A stretch of DNA of 62,869 nt, taken from contig JASBSR010000005.1 of the NCBI GenBank assembly GCA_030148865.1, positions 1-62,869 of the forward strand, read 5' to 3'. Source of the DNA: Gammaproteobacteria bacterium (GTDB taxonomy: Bacteria; Pseudomonadota; Gammaproteobacteria; SZUA-229). Under the pieces are notes generated by a model, which saw nothing but the letters and a program-made list of their open reading frames with translations, did no database searches and was not told the origin of the DNA. Made by a program: the position numbers and the translations under genes. This document shows, piece by piece, positions 9,405-18,971 of the stretch; positions within the stretch are counted from its first letter, which is position 1, and each line of letters begins with the position of its first letter.

Positions 9405-10613
9405 ATGCCAGAGTACAAGTTCAGAACCATCGACGCGATTGGCAAGGTGAAATCTGACACCATGATTGCCAGTAATGCGATGGAGCTGGAAAAACGCCTG
9501 GGCAGCATGGGCTTTGATCTGCTTAGTTACGCCGAGCAGAACAAGGCAACAAAGTCACTGTTTAAGCGCAAAAAAATCTCACGCAGGGAGCTGATTAATT
9601 TTACCTTTCACATTGAGCAATTAATGCAGTCAGGTGTGCCGCTGCTGGATAGCTTGCGCGATGTACGAGACAGTCTGGATTACAGCCATTTCACCGATGT
9701 GTTACAGACTATCATTGACGATATTGAGGGTGGCAAAACCCTGTCCCTGGCGATGAGCGGGCATCCGCATATATTTGACAAAGTTTATGTCACTCTGGTG
9801 CGCGTCGGTGAACAAACCGGACGACTGCCGGATGTCTTAAAGGATATGGCAGAAACACTACGCTGGCAGGACGAGCTGGCTTCGCACACCAAAAAAATAA
9901 TGATATACCCGATCATCGTATCCGTAGTTGTATTCTCGGTGGTGGCGTTTCTGATGATATATCTAATGCCCCAGTTACTACCATTCATAAAAAATATTGG
10001 TGGTGAAATTCCGACACATACAAAAATCCTGATCGCAACGTCAGCGTTTTTTACCAAATACTGGTACCTGATCATAGCGGCGCCATTTGTGGTTACTATG
10101 TCGATTAAGTATGCAGCAGCGAATAATGTCAAAGTGCGCGATTTTATTGATGGCGCGAAGTTGAAAATATGGCTATTCGGACCCTTGATGATGAAAATTA
10201 AGCTGGCACGTTTCGCGAACTATTTTGCAATGATGTATAGCTCTGGCATTACGGTGCTGGATGCGCTGCGCATTTCTGAAGATATGGTAGACAATACCGT
10301 ATTAGCCAGTTCAATTAGCATCGCACGCAATCGAATCTCGGACGGCACGCAGATCAGCGAAAGTTTTTCCGGCACTGGCGTATTTCCATCGATGATCGTT
10401 CGGATGCTGAAAATCGGTGAAGACACTGGCGCCATGGACGAGGCCTTATTGAATGTCAGTTACTTTTATAATCGTGAAGTCCGCGAGTCCATCGATAAAA
10501 TTGAGCCAGCAATGGTGCCGGCGCTCACCATATTGCTGGGTGCCATCATGATGTGGATCATGACTGCTGTGCTGGGTCCGGTATACGACGCTGTTGCTGG
10601 CATTAAATTCTAG
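9405..10613 (+). CDS. mshG: MshG-like inner-membrane platform protein (GspF/PilC family)
   Basis: GspF/PilC proteins form the inner-membrane platform rotated by the assembly ATPase. The 402-residue protein has two repeated cytoplasmic domains, with FTFHIEQLMQSGVPLLDSL near 65 and RFANYFAMMYSSGITVLDAL near 270, and membrane segments near 168-190, 215-235 and 370-395. Length and hydrophobic pattern are normal for the family. One base separates it from mshE. Confidence 0.93.
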   Translation: MPEYKFRTIDAIGKVKSDTMIASNAMELEKRLGSMGFDLLSYAEQNKATKSLFKRKKISRRELINFTFHIEQLMQSGVPLLDSLRDVRDSLDYSHFTDVLQTIIDDIEGGKTLSLAMSGHPHIFDKVYVTLVRVGEQTGRLPDVLKDMAETLRWQDELASHTKKIMIYPIIVSVVVFSVVAFLMIYLMPQLLPFIKNIGGEIPTHTKILIATSAFFTKYWYLIIAAPFVVTMSIKYAAANNVKVRDFIDGAKLKIWLFGPLMMKIKLARFANYFAMMYSSGITVLDALRISEDMVDNTVLASSISIARNRISDGTQISESFSGTGVFPSMIVRMLKIGEDTGAMDEALLNVSYFYNREVRESIDKIEPAMVPALTILLGAIMMWIMTAVLGPVYDAVAGIKF

Positions 10614-10622
10614 GACGTCGAC

Positions 10623-12203
10623 ATGAAACGAATCTTCTACTTTACCGGCCACCGATTTACCGTAATGCACTGGAGCGGCAAAACTTTTATCGGTGCCTGT
10701 TCCTTTGAGCCCGATGCGGCTGGCCTGGATAAATTTGAATCATATCTGGAGCAGTCCGCGCGCCTGCCGAGTAAATTACTGATCGACATCATTGAAGAAG
10801 ACTTTCGCCAGGAGACAGTGCCCCACGTTGGCAGCAAAGATCAGGCGGCGGTTGTTGGGCGAATTCTCGACCGTTACTATCGCTCCAGTAAACAATTTAC
10901 CTATTATGAAATCATCGGTCGTGAAAAATCGGGTCGTAAAGATGACCGCGCGTTGCTAGGCGCCATTACCGACCCTTCGCTAATCCAGCCCTGGCTGGAT
11001 ATTATTGATCGCACTGAAACGCCCTTGTCCGGTATCTGGACTTTGCCGCTAGTCAGCAAAAAACTTCTGAAGCTGGTCGATGCAAAAAAAGGCCCGGTGC
11101 TGCTGGTGAGTCAGCAGGTGAGCAGCACATTGCGGCAGACCTTCTTCAGAGATGGCAGAATGATTTCCAGCCGTCAATCTGTGATCAATCAGGATGCCGA
11201 TAACATCAGCAATATTGGTGCCCTGGCGAGTCCGGAGATCAATCGCACCACTACATTTTTGCGCAACCAGCATCTGATTGAAGAGCACGAAACGCTACAG
11301 GTACACGTACTGTGCTCAAATGTACAGGCGGACTCGCTGGAGCGTGTACTGGAATCAGATGGCAGTCGACAGTTTTATTTACATAAAATTGATCAGCTTC
11401 AGGCAAACATGGGCCTGGTCGACGGGGGCAGCAAATTTTCCGATAGCATCTATGCCTGGCTGTGCTTATCGGAGGCCTTCAGTGTGGGTCACTATGGTGA
11501 AGCGACAGAATTCCGGCGTTATTACTATTCGCTGATATCTACCGGGCTTTATGTCATCAGTGCGATAGCACTAGTTGTGGCCGCCGTAATCACGCAAGCG
11601 AATATTTCCAGCGCCATTGAATCGGATCGCGCTGTTGAGTTACTCAAAGAGCAGGAAAACAGTTATAAAAAAGTTTACAGCGAAAAATTTTCAACCTATG
11701 AAGCCGTATTTAAAAACGCGAAAAACATGAATGCGGCAGTTGATCTGGTGGACACAATTGAGCAACACGCGACCATTTCACCACTGGATATGTATATAGA
11801 ACTGAGCAAGGTCATGAGCCAGCCGCAGTTTTCCGATGTTGAGATCAATCAGATTGAATGGAGTAAAGAGCAGCATTCAGATAAGGCTGGCGATACCGCG
11901 AAACAGGGCAAACCCGACATTGCATCGCCTGATCCGATGCGTCACGTTGCGATTGTCACGGGAAAGATTCCTGTCTCCAGCGAAGACTATGGTCGCTCGG
12001 TGGCGCAGGTGAATGATATTGTACTGGCGCTACTCAAGCATGAGCGCGTGGTTACAGTAGAAGCACTGGAGATGCCAGTCGAGGTGCGCTCAGATAAACG
12101 CTTCTCGGCGCAAAGCGGGGTACAGGAATCGAATAAGGCTAAAAAAGACAAGCGCGGTGAGTTTTCCATACGCGTGGTCATGAAAGGGCGCAGTCATGTC
12201 TAA
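10623..12203 (+). CDS. PilM/PilN-like (GspL-like) fused assembly protein, MshI-like
   Basis: The 526 residues suggest a cytoplasmic N-terminal domain of about 300 residues, a single membrane segment near 309-331 and a periplasmic part with a coiled stretch then a ferredoxin-like region near 440-525. This is the architecture of GspL, or of PilM joined to PilN, and it sits where mshI/pilMN would be expected, next to PilO-like and PilP-like genes. Similarity at residue level is weak and I recognise it by architecture and position only. It overlaps the next gene by 8 bases. Confidence 0.6.
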   Translation: MKRIFYFTGHRFTVMHWSGKTFIGACSFEPDAAGLDKFESYLEQSARLPSKLLIDIIEEDFRQETVPHVGSKDQAAVVGRILDRYYRSSKQFTYYEIIGREKSGRKDDRALLGAITDPSLIQPWLDIIDRTETPLSGIWTLPLVSKKLLKLVDAKKGPVLLVSQQVSSTLRQTFFRDGRMISSRQSVINQDADNISNIGALASPEINRTTTFLRNQHLIEEHETLQVHVLCSNVQADSLERVLESDGSRQFYLHKIDQLQANMGLVDGGSKFSDSIYAWLCLSEAFSVGHYGEATEFRRYYYSLISTGLYVISAIALVVAAVITQANISSAIESDRAVELLKEQENSYKKVYSEKFSTYEAVFKNAKNMNAAVDLVDTIEQHATISPLDMYIELSKVMSQPQFSDVEINQIEWSKEQHSDKAGDTAKQGKPDIASPDPMRHVAIVTGKIPVSSEDYGRSVAQVNDIVLALLKHERVVTVEALEMPVEVRSDKRFSAQSGVQESNKAKKDKRGEFSIRVVMKGRSHV

Positions 12204-12801
12204 AACCATACCTGCCGAAATCAGACCTGCATTATTGATTTTTACCAGCATCAGTATTTTGCTGGTGGTGGCAATAGTGTTCTCGCTGATGTATCGCGAT
12301 GATGCCGCACAAAGTGAACAATCTGCACAACGTGCTATGCGCATCTGGAAAAACAAAATTGATGGCTCACGTGAAAGCGACAAAATTGTTGATAAATACG
12401 AACGGTCTTATCTGGGCCTGGTGAAAAAAGGCGTGATTGGTAACGAAGATCGCCTGAGCTGGTTCGAGACTATTCAATACATATCTGAATCACGCAGCAT
12501 GCCCTCGGTTAAATATTCTGTAGTGAGTCAGGAAAAAGTTGAAAGCGCGACGATTAAAAGCAGCTACAGTGGGCTGGATCTGTATAGCAGTGTGATGACG
12601 CTGGACATGAGAACGGGTCACGAAGGTGATTTATTCGCACTCATCGATGGCCTGCAGGACAGAGCCAAAGGACTGTTTACTATTGATAACTGTAATGTAA
12701 CCCGGGAACGCCTGAAGGATGCCGCCCGCGACAGTATTAGCATCGATGGCGTAAAGGCGAAGTGTGAACTTAGCTGGTACACGATTAAGGCGGCAGAATA
12801 G
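12196..12801 (+). CDS. PilO/GspM-like pilus alignment protein (MshJ-like)
   Basis: This 201-residue protein has a short cytoplasmic tail, a membrane segment near residues 11-30 and a periplasmic region with a coiled stretch, then a likely ferredoxin-like fold with the PilO-type strand-helix MTLDMRTGHEGDLFALIDGLQ. In pilus systems PilO pairs with PilN, which fits the preceding gene. Two cysteines near the end (FTIDNCNV and KAKCELSW) could form a disulfide. The assignment rests on position and topology. Confidence 0.6.
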   Translation: MSKTIPAEIRPALLIFTSISILLVVAIVFSLMYRDDAAQSEQSAQRAMRIWKNKIDGSRESDKIVDKYERSYLGLVKKGVIGNEDRLSWFETIQYISESRSMPSVKYSVVSQEKVESATIKSSYSGLDLYSSVMTLDMRTGHEGDLFALIDGLQDRAKGLFTIDNCNVTRERLKDAARDSISIDGVKAKCELSWYTIKAAE

Positions 12802-12810
12802 GAGCACACT

Positions 12811-13221
12811 ATGAACAGAAGCATCATCTCACTAATCGCTCTATGCTGTCTCGTTTCAACCAGCAGCCTGGCTGCGTACTACGAAGAAAGCTCGCTGGGT
12901 AAATTATTTAACACCCCGGCGCAGCGCCAAAAAATTGATGCTTTCCGCAAAGGTAAAAGTATGGGTGTGGCACGCGAGCAGATCAGCCCCACGGACATTA
13001 AAGTGCAGGGTATTGTCAAACGCAGCGATGGTGCCAGCACGGTCTGGGTCAATGGCAAAAACACACTGGACAGCAGTCATGTTGGCGGTGTCAATGTACG
13101 TCTCAACAGTGTCAGCGACAGCTCTGATAAAGTCACTGTTGGCATCAAAAATAAAACCGTACGCCTGAAGCCAGGACAGGTCTGGTCTGAAGACTCCGGG
13201 CGCATCACAGACGGCTATTAG
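12811..13221 (+). CDS. Small periplasmic PilP/MshK-like protein
   Basis: The 136-residue protein starts with a probable signal peptide (SIISLIALCCLVSTSSLAAYY). Its second half, VQGIVKRSDGASTVWVNGK through VRLKPGQVW, resembles the beta-rich homology region of PilP/GspC/MshK proteins that bridge the inner-membrane subcomplex to the secretin. It lies 9 bases after the PilO-like gene with a GGAG ribosome-binding site, completing a PilMNOP-like set. Confidence 0.65.
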   Translation: MNRSIISLIALCCLVSTSSLAAYYEESSLGKLFNTPAQRQKIDAFRKGKSMGVAREQISPTDIKVQGIVKRSDGASTVWVNGKNTLDSSHVGGVNVRLNSVSDSSDKVTVGIKNKTVRLKPGQVWSEDSGRITDGY

Positions 13222-13222
13222 C

Positions 13223-14749
13223 ATGTTGGGTAGCGGGCTAACTCAGATGAAATATCAGCGCGGCATCGCCCTGCTGATATTCACCATTGTGCTGGCGATG
13301 GCCGCGATTACCTATTTTCTGACCACCATGTCACCAGCAGAAATTAAAATTGATCACCAGCAACAGACGCAGGCGGCGTTGAAGCAGGCCAAAATCGTGT
13401 TGATAGCACATGCAGTCACACATGCAGATCAACCACTCGATAAAGGTGAGTTTGGTGATTTGCCCTGCCCTGACACAGCTATCGGCGGTTTTGGTGGAGA
13501 AGGTGCTTCAGATAGCCCATGTGGGACGGATAAGGCGGCCACCATTGGTTATTTTCCATGGAGATCGCTTGGTGTTGATGCGCTAAGAGATTCGGCAGGG
13601 AACTGCCTGTTCTATGCTGTTTCGGCGTCATATAAAATTACGACGAATCCGGTACCCGTAATGTTAAATGCTGATACTAATGGCATGTTTCAGATTGTAG
13701 ATAGTACGGGCGCAGTAATAGAAGGCGCGACTGCAAGCACCAGACCGGTTGCGGTTATTTTTGCGGCTGGCCCGGTACTGGCGGGACAGAATCGAGTTCC
13801 TGATAGCACTAAAATCTGCGGGGAAGACTATAATCTAAGCGCCTATCTCGACAATAATGGCGTTACTGATAACGCAAATCCACAAATTGCAGAAGATGTG
13901 GTTAGTCAGTTTGTTAATGCATCTCCCGGTTCGGAGACCATGGCTAATCCGCTCAACGACCAGTTGATTACCATCAGTCGTGATGAGCTCTGGCAGGCGA
14001 TACTCCGGCGCAGTGACTTTACTGCGAAGATGAATAATCTGACCCAGGCGCTGACAAAATGTCTGGTCGCGTATTCCGCGAACGTCAGCAACACCGGACG
14101 CCGTCTGCCCTGGCCTGCAGCGGTTGATTTTGCCGGCGCTGATTATCGAGATAGCCCGAATTATACTGATGTAGCAATATACGCAGGCAGATATCCATAT
14201 CGAATTGATAATACAAATGCAGCGCTAGGTTTGGCTGGAGGCGACCTGCTAGATAGACCGGAGTGCGCCAGTATAGATATCGGAACAGGCACCCCAGTAA
14301 ATCTGAATAACACAGGGGGTGAATATAGAAAGCTGTGGGAAAACTGGAAAGACCACTTTTATTACGCGCTGTCTAAAGCCTACGAACCTACAGCAATCAC
14401 TCCTGCGACGTGCAATATACTGCTTGATTGCGTCACTGTGGAACCGTTTCCATATGGAACATTACCCAAACAGTCATTCGCGGGCATTGTGTTTTACTCA
14501 TCAAGTAAGCTGAGCGCTCTTGGGCAGTCACGCGATACGCTACCACCAGCTGGTGACACTGATGACAAGGCGAATGTGAGCAATTACCTGGAAAATGGTA
14601 ACGATGCAATTATAAAGATGGCGACGGGAACACCAGCAGATGATTATAAGTACCCAGACACAAATTCAAATGACGTTATGTGGTGTATTGAAAATCAGTC
14701 TATTGGATTACCGCTTGATGTTGTTCCATGTCAGCCAGGAATGCCATGA
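13223..14749 (+). CDS. Large GspK/PilX-like minor pseudopilin
   Basis: The 508 residues carry the N-terminal segment QRGIALLIFTIVLAMAAITYF, which resembles GspK in lacking the Glu at mature position 5. ATG 13247 (MKYQRGIALL) may be the true start. The exported body contains LPCPDTAIGGFGGEGA then IGYFPWRSLGVDALRDSAGN, a pattern shared with the next gene. The length is well above a normal pilin, so a tip-complex or adhesin role is plausible but inferred. The stop overlaps the next start as ATGA. Confidence 0.65.
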   Translation: MLGSGLTQMKYQRGIALLIFTIVLAMAAITYFLTTMSPAEIKIDHQQQTQAALKQAKIVLIAHAVTHADQPLDKGEFGDLPCPDTAIGGFGGEGASDSPCGTDKAATIGYFPWRSLGVDALRDSAGNCLFYAVSASYKITTNPVPVMLNADTNGMFQIVDSTGAVIEGATASTRPVAVIFAAGPVLAGQNRVPDSTKICGEDYNLSAYLDNNGVTDNANPQIAEDVVSQFVNASPGSETMANPLNDQLITISRDELWQAILRRSDFTAKMNNLTQALTKCLVAYSANVSNTGRRLPWPAAVDFAGADYRDSPNYTDVAIYAGRYPYRIDNTNAALGLAGGDLLDRPECASIDIGTGTPVNLNNTGGEYRKLWENWKDHFYYALSKAYEPTAITPATCNILLDCVTVEPFPYGTLPKQSFAGIVFYSSSKLSALGQSRDTLPPAGDTDDKANVSNYLENGNDAIIKMATGTPADDYKYPDTNSNDVMWCIENQSIGLPLDVVPCQPGMP

Positions 14750-15558
14750 CAGGTAAAGCTTCTCACGGTTTTTCGTTAGTCGAGCTGGCCATCATTCTCG
14801 TCATCATCGGTGTGCTTGCTGGCAGTTTTATCGCAACCCTGGGTTCGCGCATCGATACCACGCGGCGTGGTGAAGCAGTAAAAGACATGGAAGTTATCAG
14901 GCAGGCGCTGTACGGTTTTGCTATGACGCAGGTCGCGAGTAATCTGCACCTGCCCTGCCCGGATTGCCGAACGCCTGGTTGTGCATTTATTCTGTCGGTG
15001 GCAGGCAGTAATCCAAATGATGGTTTAGAAGATCGTCGTGGAGATGGCACCTGCGCCACCGGTGCCGTACCGGGTAATTTGCCGTGGGCCACACTGGGCG
15101 TGGGCCGTGCCGACCCGTGGGGTAATCGTTACAGCTACTGGGTGTCCAGCGACGCGGCCGGGATCACTAATCCGCCACCGGCAGGATTTGACCTGACGAC
15201 GAATATGGCCGCGACCGCCGCAATCATACAGGATCGCATCAACGGCGCACTGCCGACACCGACACCTGTTATTTCGGATAACGCAGTTGCAATCGTTATG
15301 ACACAGGGCAAGAATGGTTATGGTGTGCCGACGACGCAGAACACGTTTAATCCCGCAGTGCCCGCTGCTAATGTTGATGAAGCGGAAAATCTCGATGGCA
15401 ATGAGGCGGGGGGTAATCCTCCGGTATTTTTCTCGCGCACCGTTACCGCGCCGGGTGCGGCAACCGCTGGTGGTGAGTTTGATGATCTGCTGGTCTGGAT
15501 TTCCGAATACGAACTCAAGGCGAAAATGGTCGAGGCAGGTCTGCTCCCCCTCCCCTAA
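14746..15558 (+). CDS. Type IV prepilin-like protein (minor pilin or pseudopilin)
   Basis: The start at 14746 overlaps the upstream stop (ATGA) and has an AGGAA site just before it. The 270-residue protein has a short leader ending at Gly8, then FSLVELAIILVIIG with the conserved Glu at mature position 5, so it should be cut by a prepilin peptidase, which is not in this window. The body repeats the motif of the previous protein: LPCPDCRTPGC, then GNLPWATLGVGRADPWGNRY. Its stop codon overlaps the end of the convergent kinase gene. Confidence 0.85.
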   Translation: MTGKASHGFSLVELAIILVIIGVLAGSFIATLGSRIDTTRRGEAVKDMEVIRQALYGFAMTQVASNLHLPCPDCRTPGCAFILSVAGSNPNDGLEDRRGDGTCATGAVPGNLPWATLGVGRADPWGNRYSYWVSSDAAGITNPPPAGFDLTTNMAATAAIIQDRINGALPTPTPVISDNAVAIVMTQGKNGYGVPTTQNTFNPAVPAANVDEAENLDGNEAGGNPPVFFSRTVTAPGAATAGGEFDDLLVWISEYELKAKMVEAGLLPLP

Positions 15559-17243
15559 TCGAGACCGTTGCTCAGTCTGAAACACACCTGCCCCGCGCGA
15601 TTGTCCTGCAATATCAGCTGATAGCCCATACGTTTCGCCTGCTGGTGCGACTGATACAAGCCAATGCCAAACCCCGATTCTGACTGTAGAGCATCACGGA
15701 ACAGTTGCTGACTGATTTCTTCTGAAATTGCGGTGCCGGTGTCGGTGACGGTGATTCTAATCTGCTGGTGTTCATCGACGAGTTCGGATAACAGATGCAC
15801 TGTGATGGCAATGTCAGGTTCGCGAATGCGTTTTTCGCGTGCGTTTTGCAGCAGGTTTTCCAGAATGCTGTCAAAGTTTTCGGCTGGAATTTCACAATCG
15901 TCAAAAATCGACTCGGTGAAACTGATTTCCCTGCCGATATAGCGGTCTTTTAGTTGTTGCCACCATTGCTGGAGACTGACCGGGCTGGCACGTTGTTTGC
16001 GCGGCGCACTGAGTTTTTCCAGCGTGGACTTTAAACGCTGTGTGAGCAGCGGCAATTGTTTGCGTAACAACTGTGCGGCATCTTCGGTGCGGTGTTGGTC
16101 ATCCTGTACCACCTGCGCCAGCGCCTGAGTAGATTGCAGGATATTTTTAATATCGTGCGTGAGCTTGGAGCCGGTTTCATAAATTGCTCGCAGGTGTGCC
16201 TGTTTAATCAGCTGCTGTTCCTGCAGCTTGGCACTGTAATAAAACGTGATCACACTGAGCATCAGTTTAGTATGCAGCAAGAGTGCGGGGCCGATCGGGT
16301 TATGGGCATACAATTTGAGTTCGACGGCTTTATCCGTGTAGCCGACCATGTGCGGACTGCGCACGCCCTGTTTGTGACTGCTATGGTGGGTTTGCCATTC
16401 AAGGCCGGCGATCCAGTGGCGGTCGAGTAAAAAATTAATGCTGGCTTCGAGAAAGTCATCGGGTTTGATGTTGGCATTGGCTTCGAGCGCAGACAGTTTA
16501 GCCAGCCATTGTTCGAACGGGCCGCCGATATTGAGCAGGTATTTTTCCCAGAGTCGGGCGAGCCCGGCAAAGCCCGCGCGCGGAGCCCACAAAATCGCGA
16601 GCGCGAATAAAAACAGGGCGGCGATTAAAATGGTACTCGCGAGTGCATGTAAATACGGGTGTTTTGTAGTGAATGCGGCGAGCACACTGCCCATGCACAA
16701 AAACAGCGTCAGGATGACCACCATAAAGCCACGGATAAAATCGACGTGCGAGGTGTAGCGTGTTGAGGGGGGGGTCAGCACCAGCAAAAACGACAACGTG
16801 AGTAACAATGAATTAAAGCTGGTCTTAATCGGCTCCGGGATGCCACTGAGTTCAAATAATTCTGGGGTGATCACCAGTGTGAGCTGCATGAACAGAATCA
16901 CCACCGCCAGACCGTAAACAGCGCGGCCAAGGCCTCGGGCAAAAATCCGTCCGGTCAGCAGGCTGAGCAGCAATAGCATCCAGAAGGTCGCCAGCCAGAG
17001 ATTAAACAGCACGATAAAAACAATAATAAAGCTGATTAGAAAAATCAGCTCGAGCGAACTGAAAGACGCTTTTTGACTGACCACTGGCTGCCAGAGTAGA
17101 AACAGGCCAAAATGAATCGTGAGCAAGCTGCGGGAGAGACCGCTATCGTCGCCGAGAAACAGCGCGAGCAGCAGACTGAACAGCATCAGCCCAAGAATTC
17201 GGTGCTCGTTGCTAAAAAGTTGCTCAGTGGATAGAAATGGCAT
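15555..17243 (-). CDS. Multi-pass membrane sensor histidine kinase (PrsK-like)
   Basis: The 562-residue protein has about seven N-terminal membrane segments up to residue 225, a GAF-like middle region (about 240-345) and a kinase core. The phospho-acceptor is probably H363 in LTHDIKNILQ, followed by an N box (ENLLQNAREKR) and G box (GFGIGLY). The plan matches PrsK kinases of the PEP-CTERM system and its obvious partner is the response regulator at 1983-3413, at the other end of the pilus genes. It points toward those genes, overlapping the prepilin stop by four bases, and is divergent from the ABC permease with a 45-base gap. Confidence 0.85.
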   Translation of the reverse strand: MPFLSTEQLFSNEHRILGLMLFSLLLALFLGDDSGLSRSLLTIHFGLFLLWQPVVSQKASFSSLELIFLISFIIVFIVLFNLWLATFWMLLLLSLLTGRIFARGLGRAVYGLAVVILFMQLTLVITPELFELSGIPEPIKTSFNSLLLTLSFLLVLTPPSTRYTSHVDFIRGFMVVILTLFLCMGSVLAAFTTKHPYLHALASTILIAALFLFALAILWAPRAGFAGLARLWEKYLLNIGGPFEQWLAKLSALEANANIKPDDFLEASINFLLDRHWIAGLEWQTHHSSHKQGVRSPHMVGYTDKAVELKLYAHNPIGPALLLHTKLMLSVITFYYSAKLQEQQLIKQAHLRAIYETGSKLTHDIKNILQSTQALAQVVQDDQHRTEDAAQLLRKQLPLLTQRLKSTLEKLSAPRKQRASPVSLQQWWQQLKDRYIGREISFTESIFDDCEIPAENFDSILENLLQNAREKRIREPDIAITVHLLSELVDEHQQIRITVTDTGTAISEEISQQLFRDALQSESGFGIGLYQSHQQAKRMGYQLILQDNRAGQVCFRLSNGLD

Positions 17244-17288
17244 CAGCCAGCGCCTACACTTGGGTCAGGCATCGCAACCGTTATTATT

Positions 17289-18059
17289 ATGTTTAGACAA
17301 ATCAGACTCATAGCGAAATTTACCATAATCGAATCGTTACGTAATCGTCTGTTATGGTTATCCCTGCTGGTGGTGGTGATCGGCTTTGTGCTGGTGGAGT
17401 TTGTCGGTGATTTTGCGATTACCGAACACCGCGTCACCCAGGTCACGATATTGGCGGCGTTTTTGCGCATCAGCGCGGTAGTCGGGGTCACCCTGTTCGT
17501 GGTCGCCAGCACTATGCGCGAGCTCCAGGACAAAACCCTGGAGATGGTGCTGGCGATGTCGATCCAGCGCAGCAGTTATTATTTTGGCAAATTACTCGGC
17601 TTCATTCAGGTCGCGCTGATTACCGGTGGCGTCTACAGTCTGCTGTTGCTGCTCTATGCCGACCCCGAGCAGGTACTGATCTGGAGCCTGTCACTGGTGC
17701 TGGAGCTGAGCCTGGTGGTCGCGCTAGGACTGTTGATGATGTTCAGTTTTCAGCAGATTCCCAGTGCACTCGCCGGGGTGCTGGTGATTTATATCGCGGC
17801 GCGCAGCACAGCTGCGATTTTACTGATGGCGAATAGCCCGATCACAGCGCACAACAGCCTGGGGCAAAAATTTATCGATGTTTTTGTCACTGCGCTGAAC
17901 TGGGTGTTGCCCAATCTGCAGGCGTTCGCGCGCAGCGAGTGGCTGGCCTACAACACCGCGAGCTGGGCTGAGCTATGGCCGCTGTTGCTGCAAACCCTGA
18001 TTTTTCTCGGTCTGTTGATCAGTGTCTCGTTATTTGATTTTTACCGGAAAAATTTCTAG
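17289..18059 (+). CDS. ABC transporter permease (ABC-2 type)
   Basis: The 256 residues contain about six membrane segments and the start FTIIESLRNRLLWLSLLV typical of ABC-2 type permeases. A region near residues 75-85 (STMRELQDKTLEMVLAMSI) is typical of the first cytoplasmic loop. The likely ATPase partner is at 19750-20490, separated by a TPR-like gene and a prepilin gene. The substrate is unknown. It begins 45 bases from the divergent kinase, so the two may share a regulatory region. Confidence 0.8.
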   Translation: MFRQIRLIAKFTIIESLRNRLLWLSLLVVVIGFVLVEFVGDFAITEHRVTQVTILAAFLRISAVVGVTLFVVASTMRELQDKTLEMVLAMSIQRSSYYFGKLLGFIQVALITGGVYSLLLLLYADPEQVLIWSLSLVLELSLVVALGLLMMFSFQQIPSALAGVLVIYIAARSTAAILLMANSPITAHNSLGQKFIDVFVTALNWVLPNLQAFARSEWLAYNTASWAELWPLLLQTLIFLGLLISVSLFDFYRKNF

Positions 18060-18062
18060 ATC

Positions 18063-18815
18063 GTGTTCCGTAGCGGCGCATTCAATTGGAATCAGGAGCG
18101 CCCGGTACGCGATGTGCCGGTGCTGGTGCTGGCGGCACTCGCCTGCGCCTTTGCCCTGCAGTTGTTCTGGCACGGTCAGCGGCCAACTCTGAACGCAGAA
18201 GTCGAACCCCTGTCCAGCCCGCTGGCGGCCAATGCCTATCGTCTGGCAACGCTGGGAGAATCACTGGCGACGGCAAAAATTCTCAATCTCTGGCTGCAGG
18301 CGTATGACAATCAGCCCGGCATCAGCCTCTCTTTCAAGCAGCTGGATTATGCGCGCATCGCCCAGTGGCTGGATCTGATTCTTGAGCTGGACCCAAAAGG
18401 CCGCTACCCACTGCTGGCGGCGGCACGGATTTATGGCAGCGTGAATGATGCTGTCAGGAAGCGCTATATGATGGACTATGTGTACCGGAAATTTCTGGAA
18501 AACCCCGGTCAACGCTGGCCGTGGCTGGCCTACGCGGTGATTGTTGCCAAACACGAGCTCAAAGATCTGCCGCTGGCGCTGAAATATGCCAGTGCTCTGA
18601 GCGACCAGGCCACCGGCAAAAACGTGCCATACTGGGCGCGTGATATGAAGATTATTGTGCTCGAAGACCTGGGTGAAGTCGAAGCGGCAAAAATTCTGGT
18701 GGGCGGTTTGCTCGAAAGCGGAGAAATCACAGATCCCTCTGAGCTGAAATTTCTTGAAGAGCGCATTCACCGCCTGGAAACCCGCTCGTCGAGTTCACGA
18801 CAAGGTGTTGAATAA
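18063..18815 (+). CDS. Membrane-anchored TPR-like protein of the ABC/prepilin block
   Basis: I do not recognise a named family. The 250-residue protein starts with GTG three bases after the permease stop, has one membrane segment near residues 20-36 and then an all-helical body with TPR-like pairs (for example YARIAQWLDLILELDPKGRYP and PWLAYAVIVAKHELKDLPLALKYA). It probably faces the periplasm and acts as a scaffold for the ABC permease or for the prepilin encoded next. Function is not known. Confidence 0.65.
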   Translation: MFRSGAFNWNQERPVRDVPVLVLAALACAFALQLFWHGQRPTLNAEVEPLSSPLAANAYRLATLGESLATAKILNLWLQAYDNQPGISLSFKQLDYARIAQWLDLILELDPKGRYPLLAAARIYGSVNDAVRKRYMMDYVYRKFLENPGQRWPWLAYAVIVAKHELKDLPLALKYASALSDQATGKNVPYWARDMKIIVLEDLGEVEAAKILVGGLLESGEITDPSELKFLEERIHRLETRSSSSRQGVE

Positions 18816-18906
18816 TCAACATAAAATTACTGACCGAAGGCGACAAATTAGCTGCAGGCCATGCTGTTATGGTCTATAAGAGTTTGGTATGGTAATAACT
18901 CCAGTA

Positions 18907-18922
18907 TCTGGTATAAACCAGA
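18907..18922. promoter_or_regulatory. Dyad upstream of the prepilin gene
   Basis: TCTGGTATAAACCAGA is a perfect 6+6 dyad around ATAA, 50 bases before the prepilin start. It could be an operator or overlap a promoter; no regulator can be named. No convincing sigma-54 promoter was found in this gap. Confidence 0.3.
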
Positions 18923-18971
18923 CGCAGCACTAAATAAAAATAACAGGCGAGACATCGCACGAGAGACCCAC

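Noticed and set aside
13069-13170. Numerous long overlapping open frames on the opposite strand throughout the pilus and signalling genes
   Set aside because: They lack start signals and family similarity and follow from the codon use of the real genes.
18836-18852. GG-N10-GC pattern before the prepilin gene
   Set aside because: Only the GG and GC agree; the surrounding -24 and -12 positions do not match the sigma-54 consensus.
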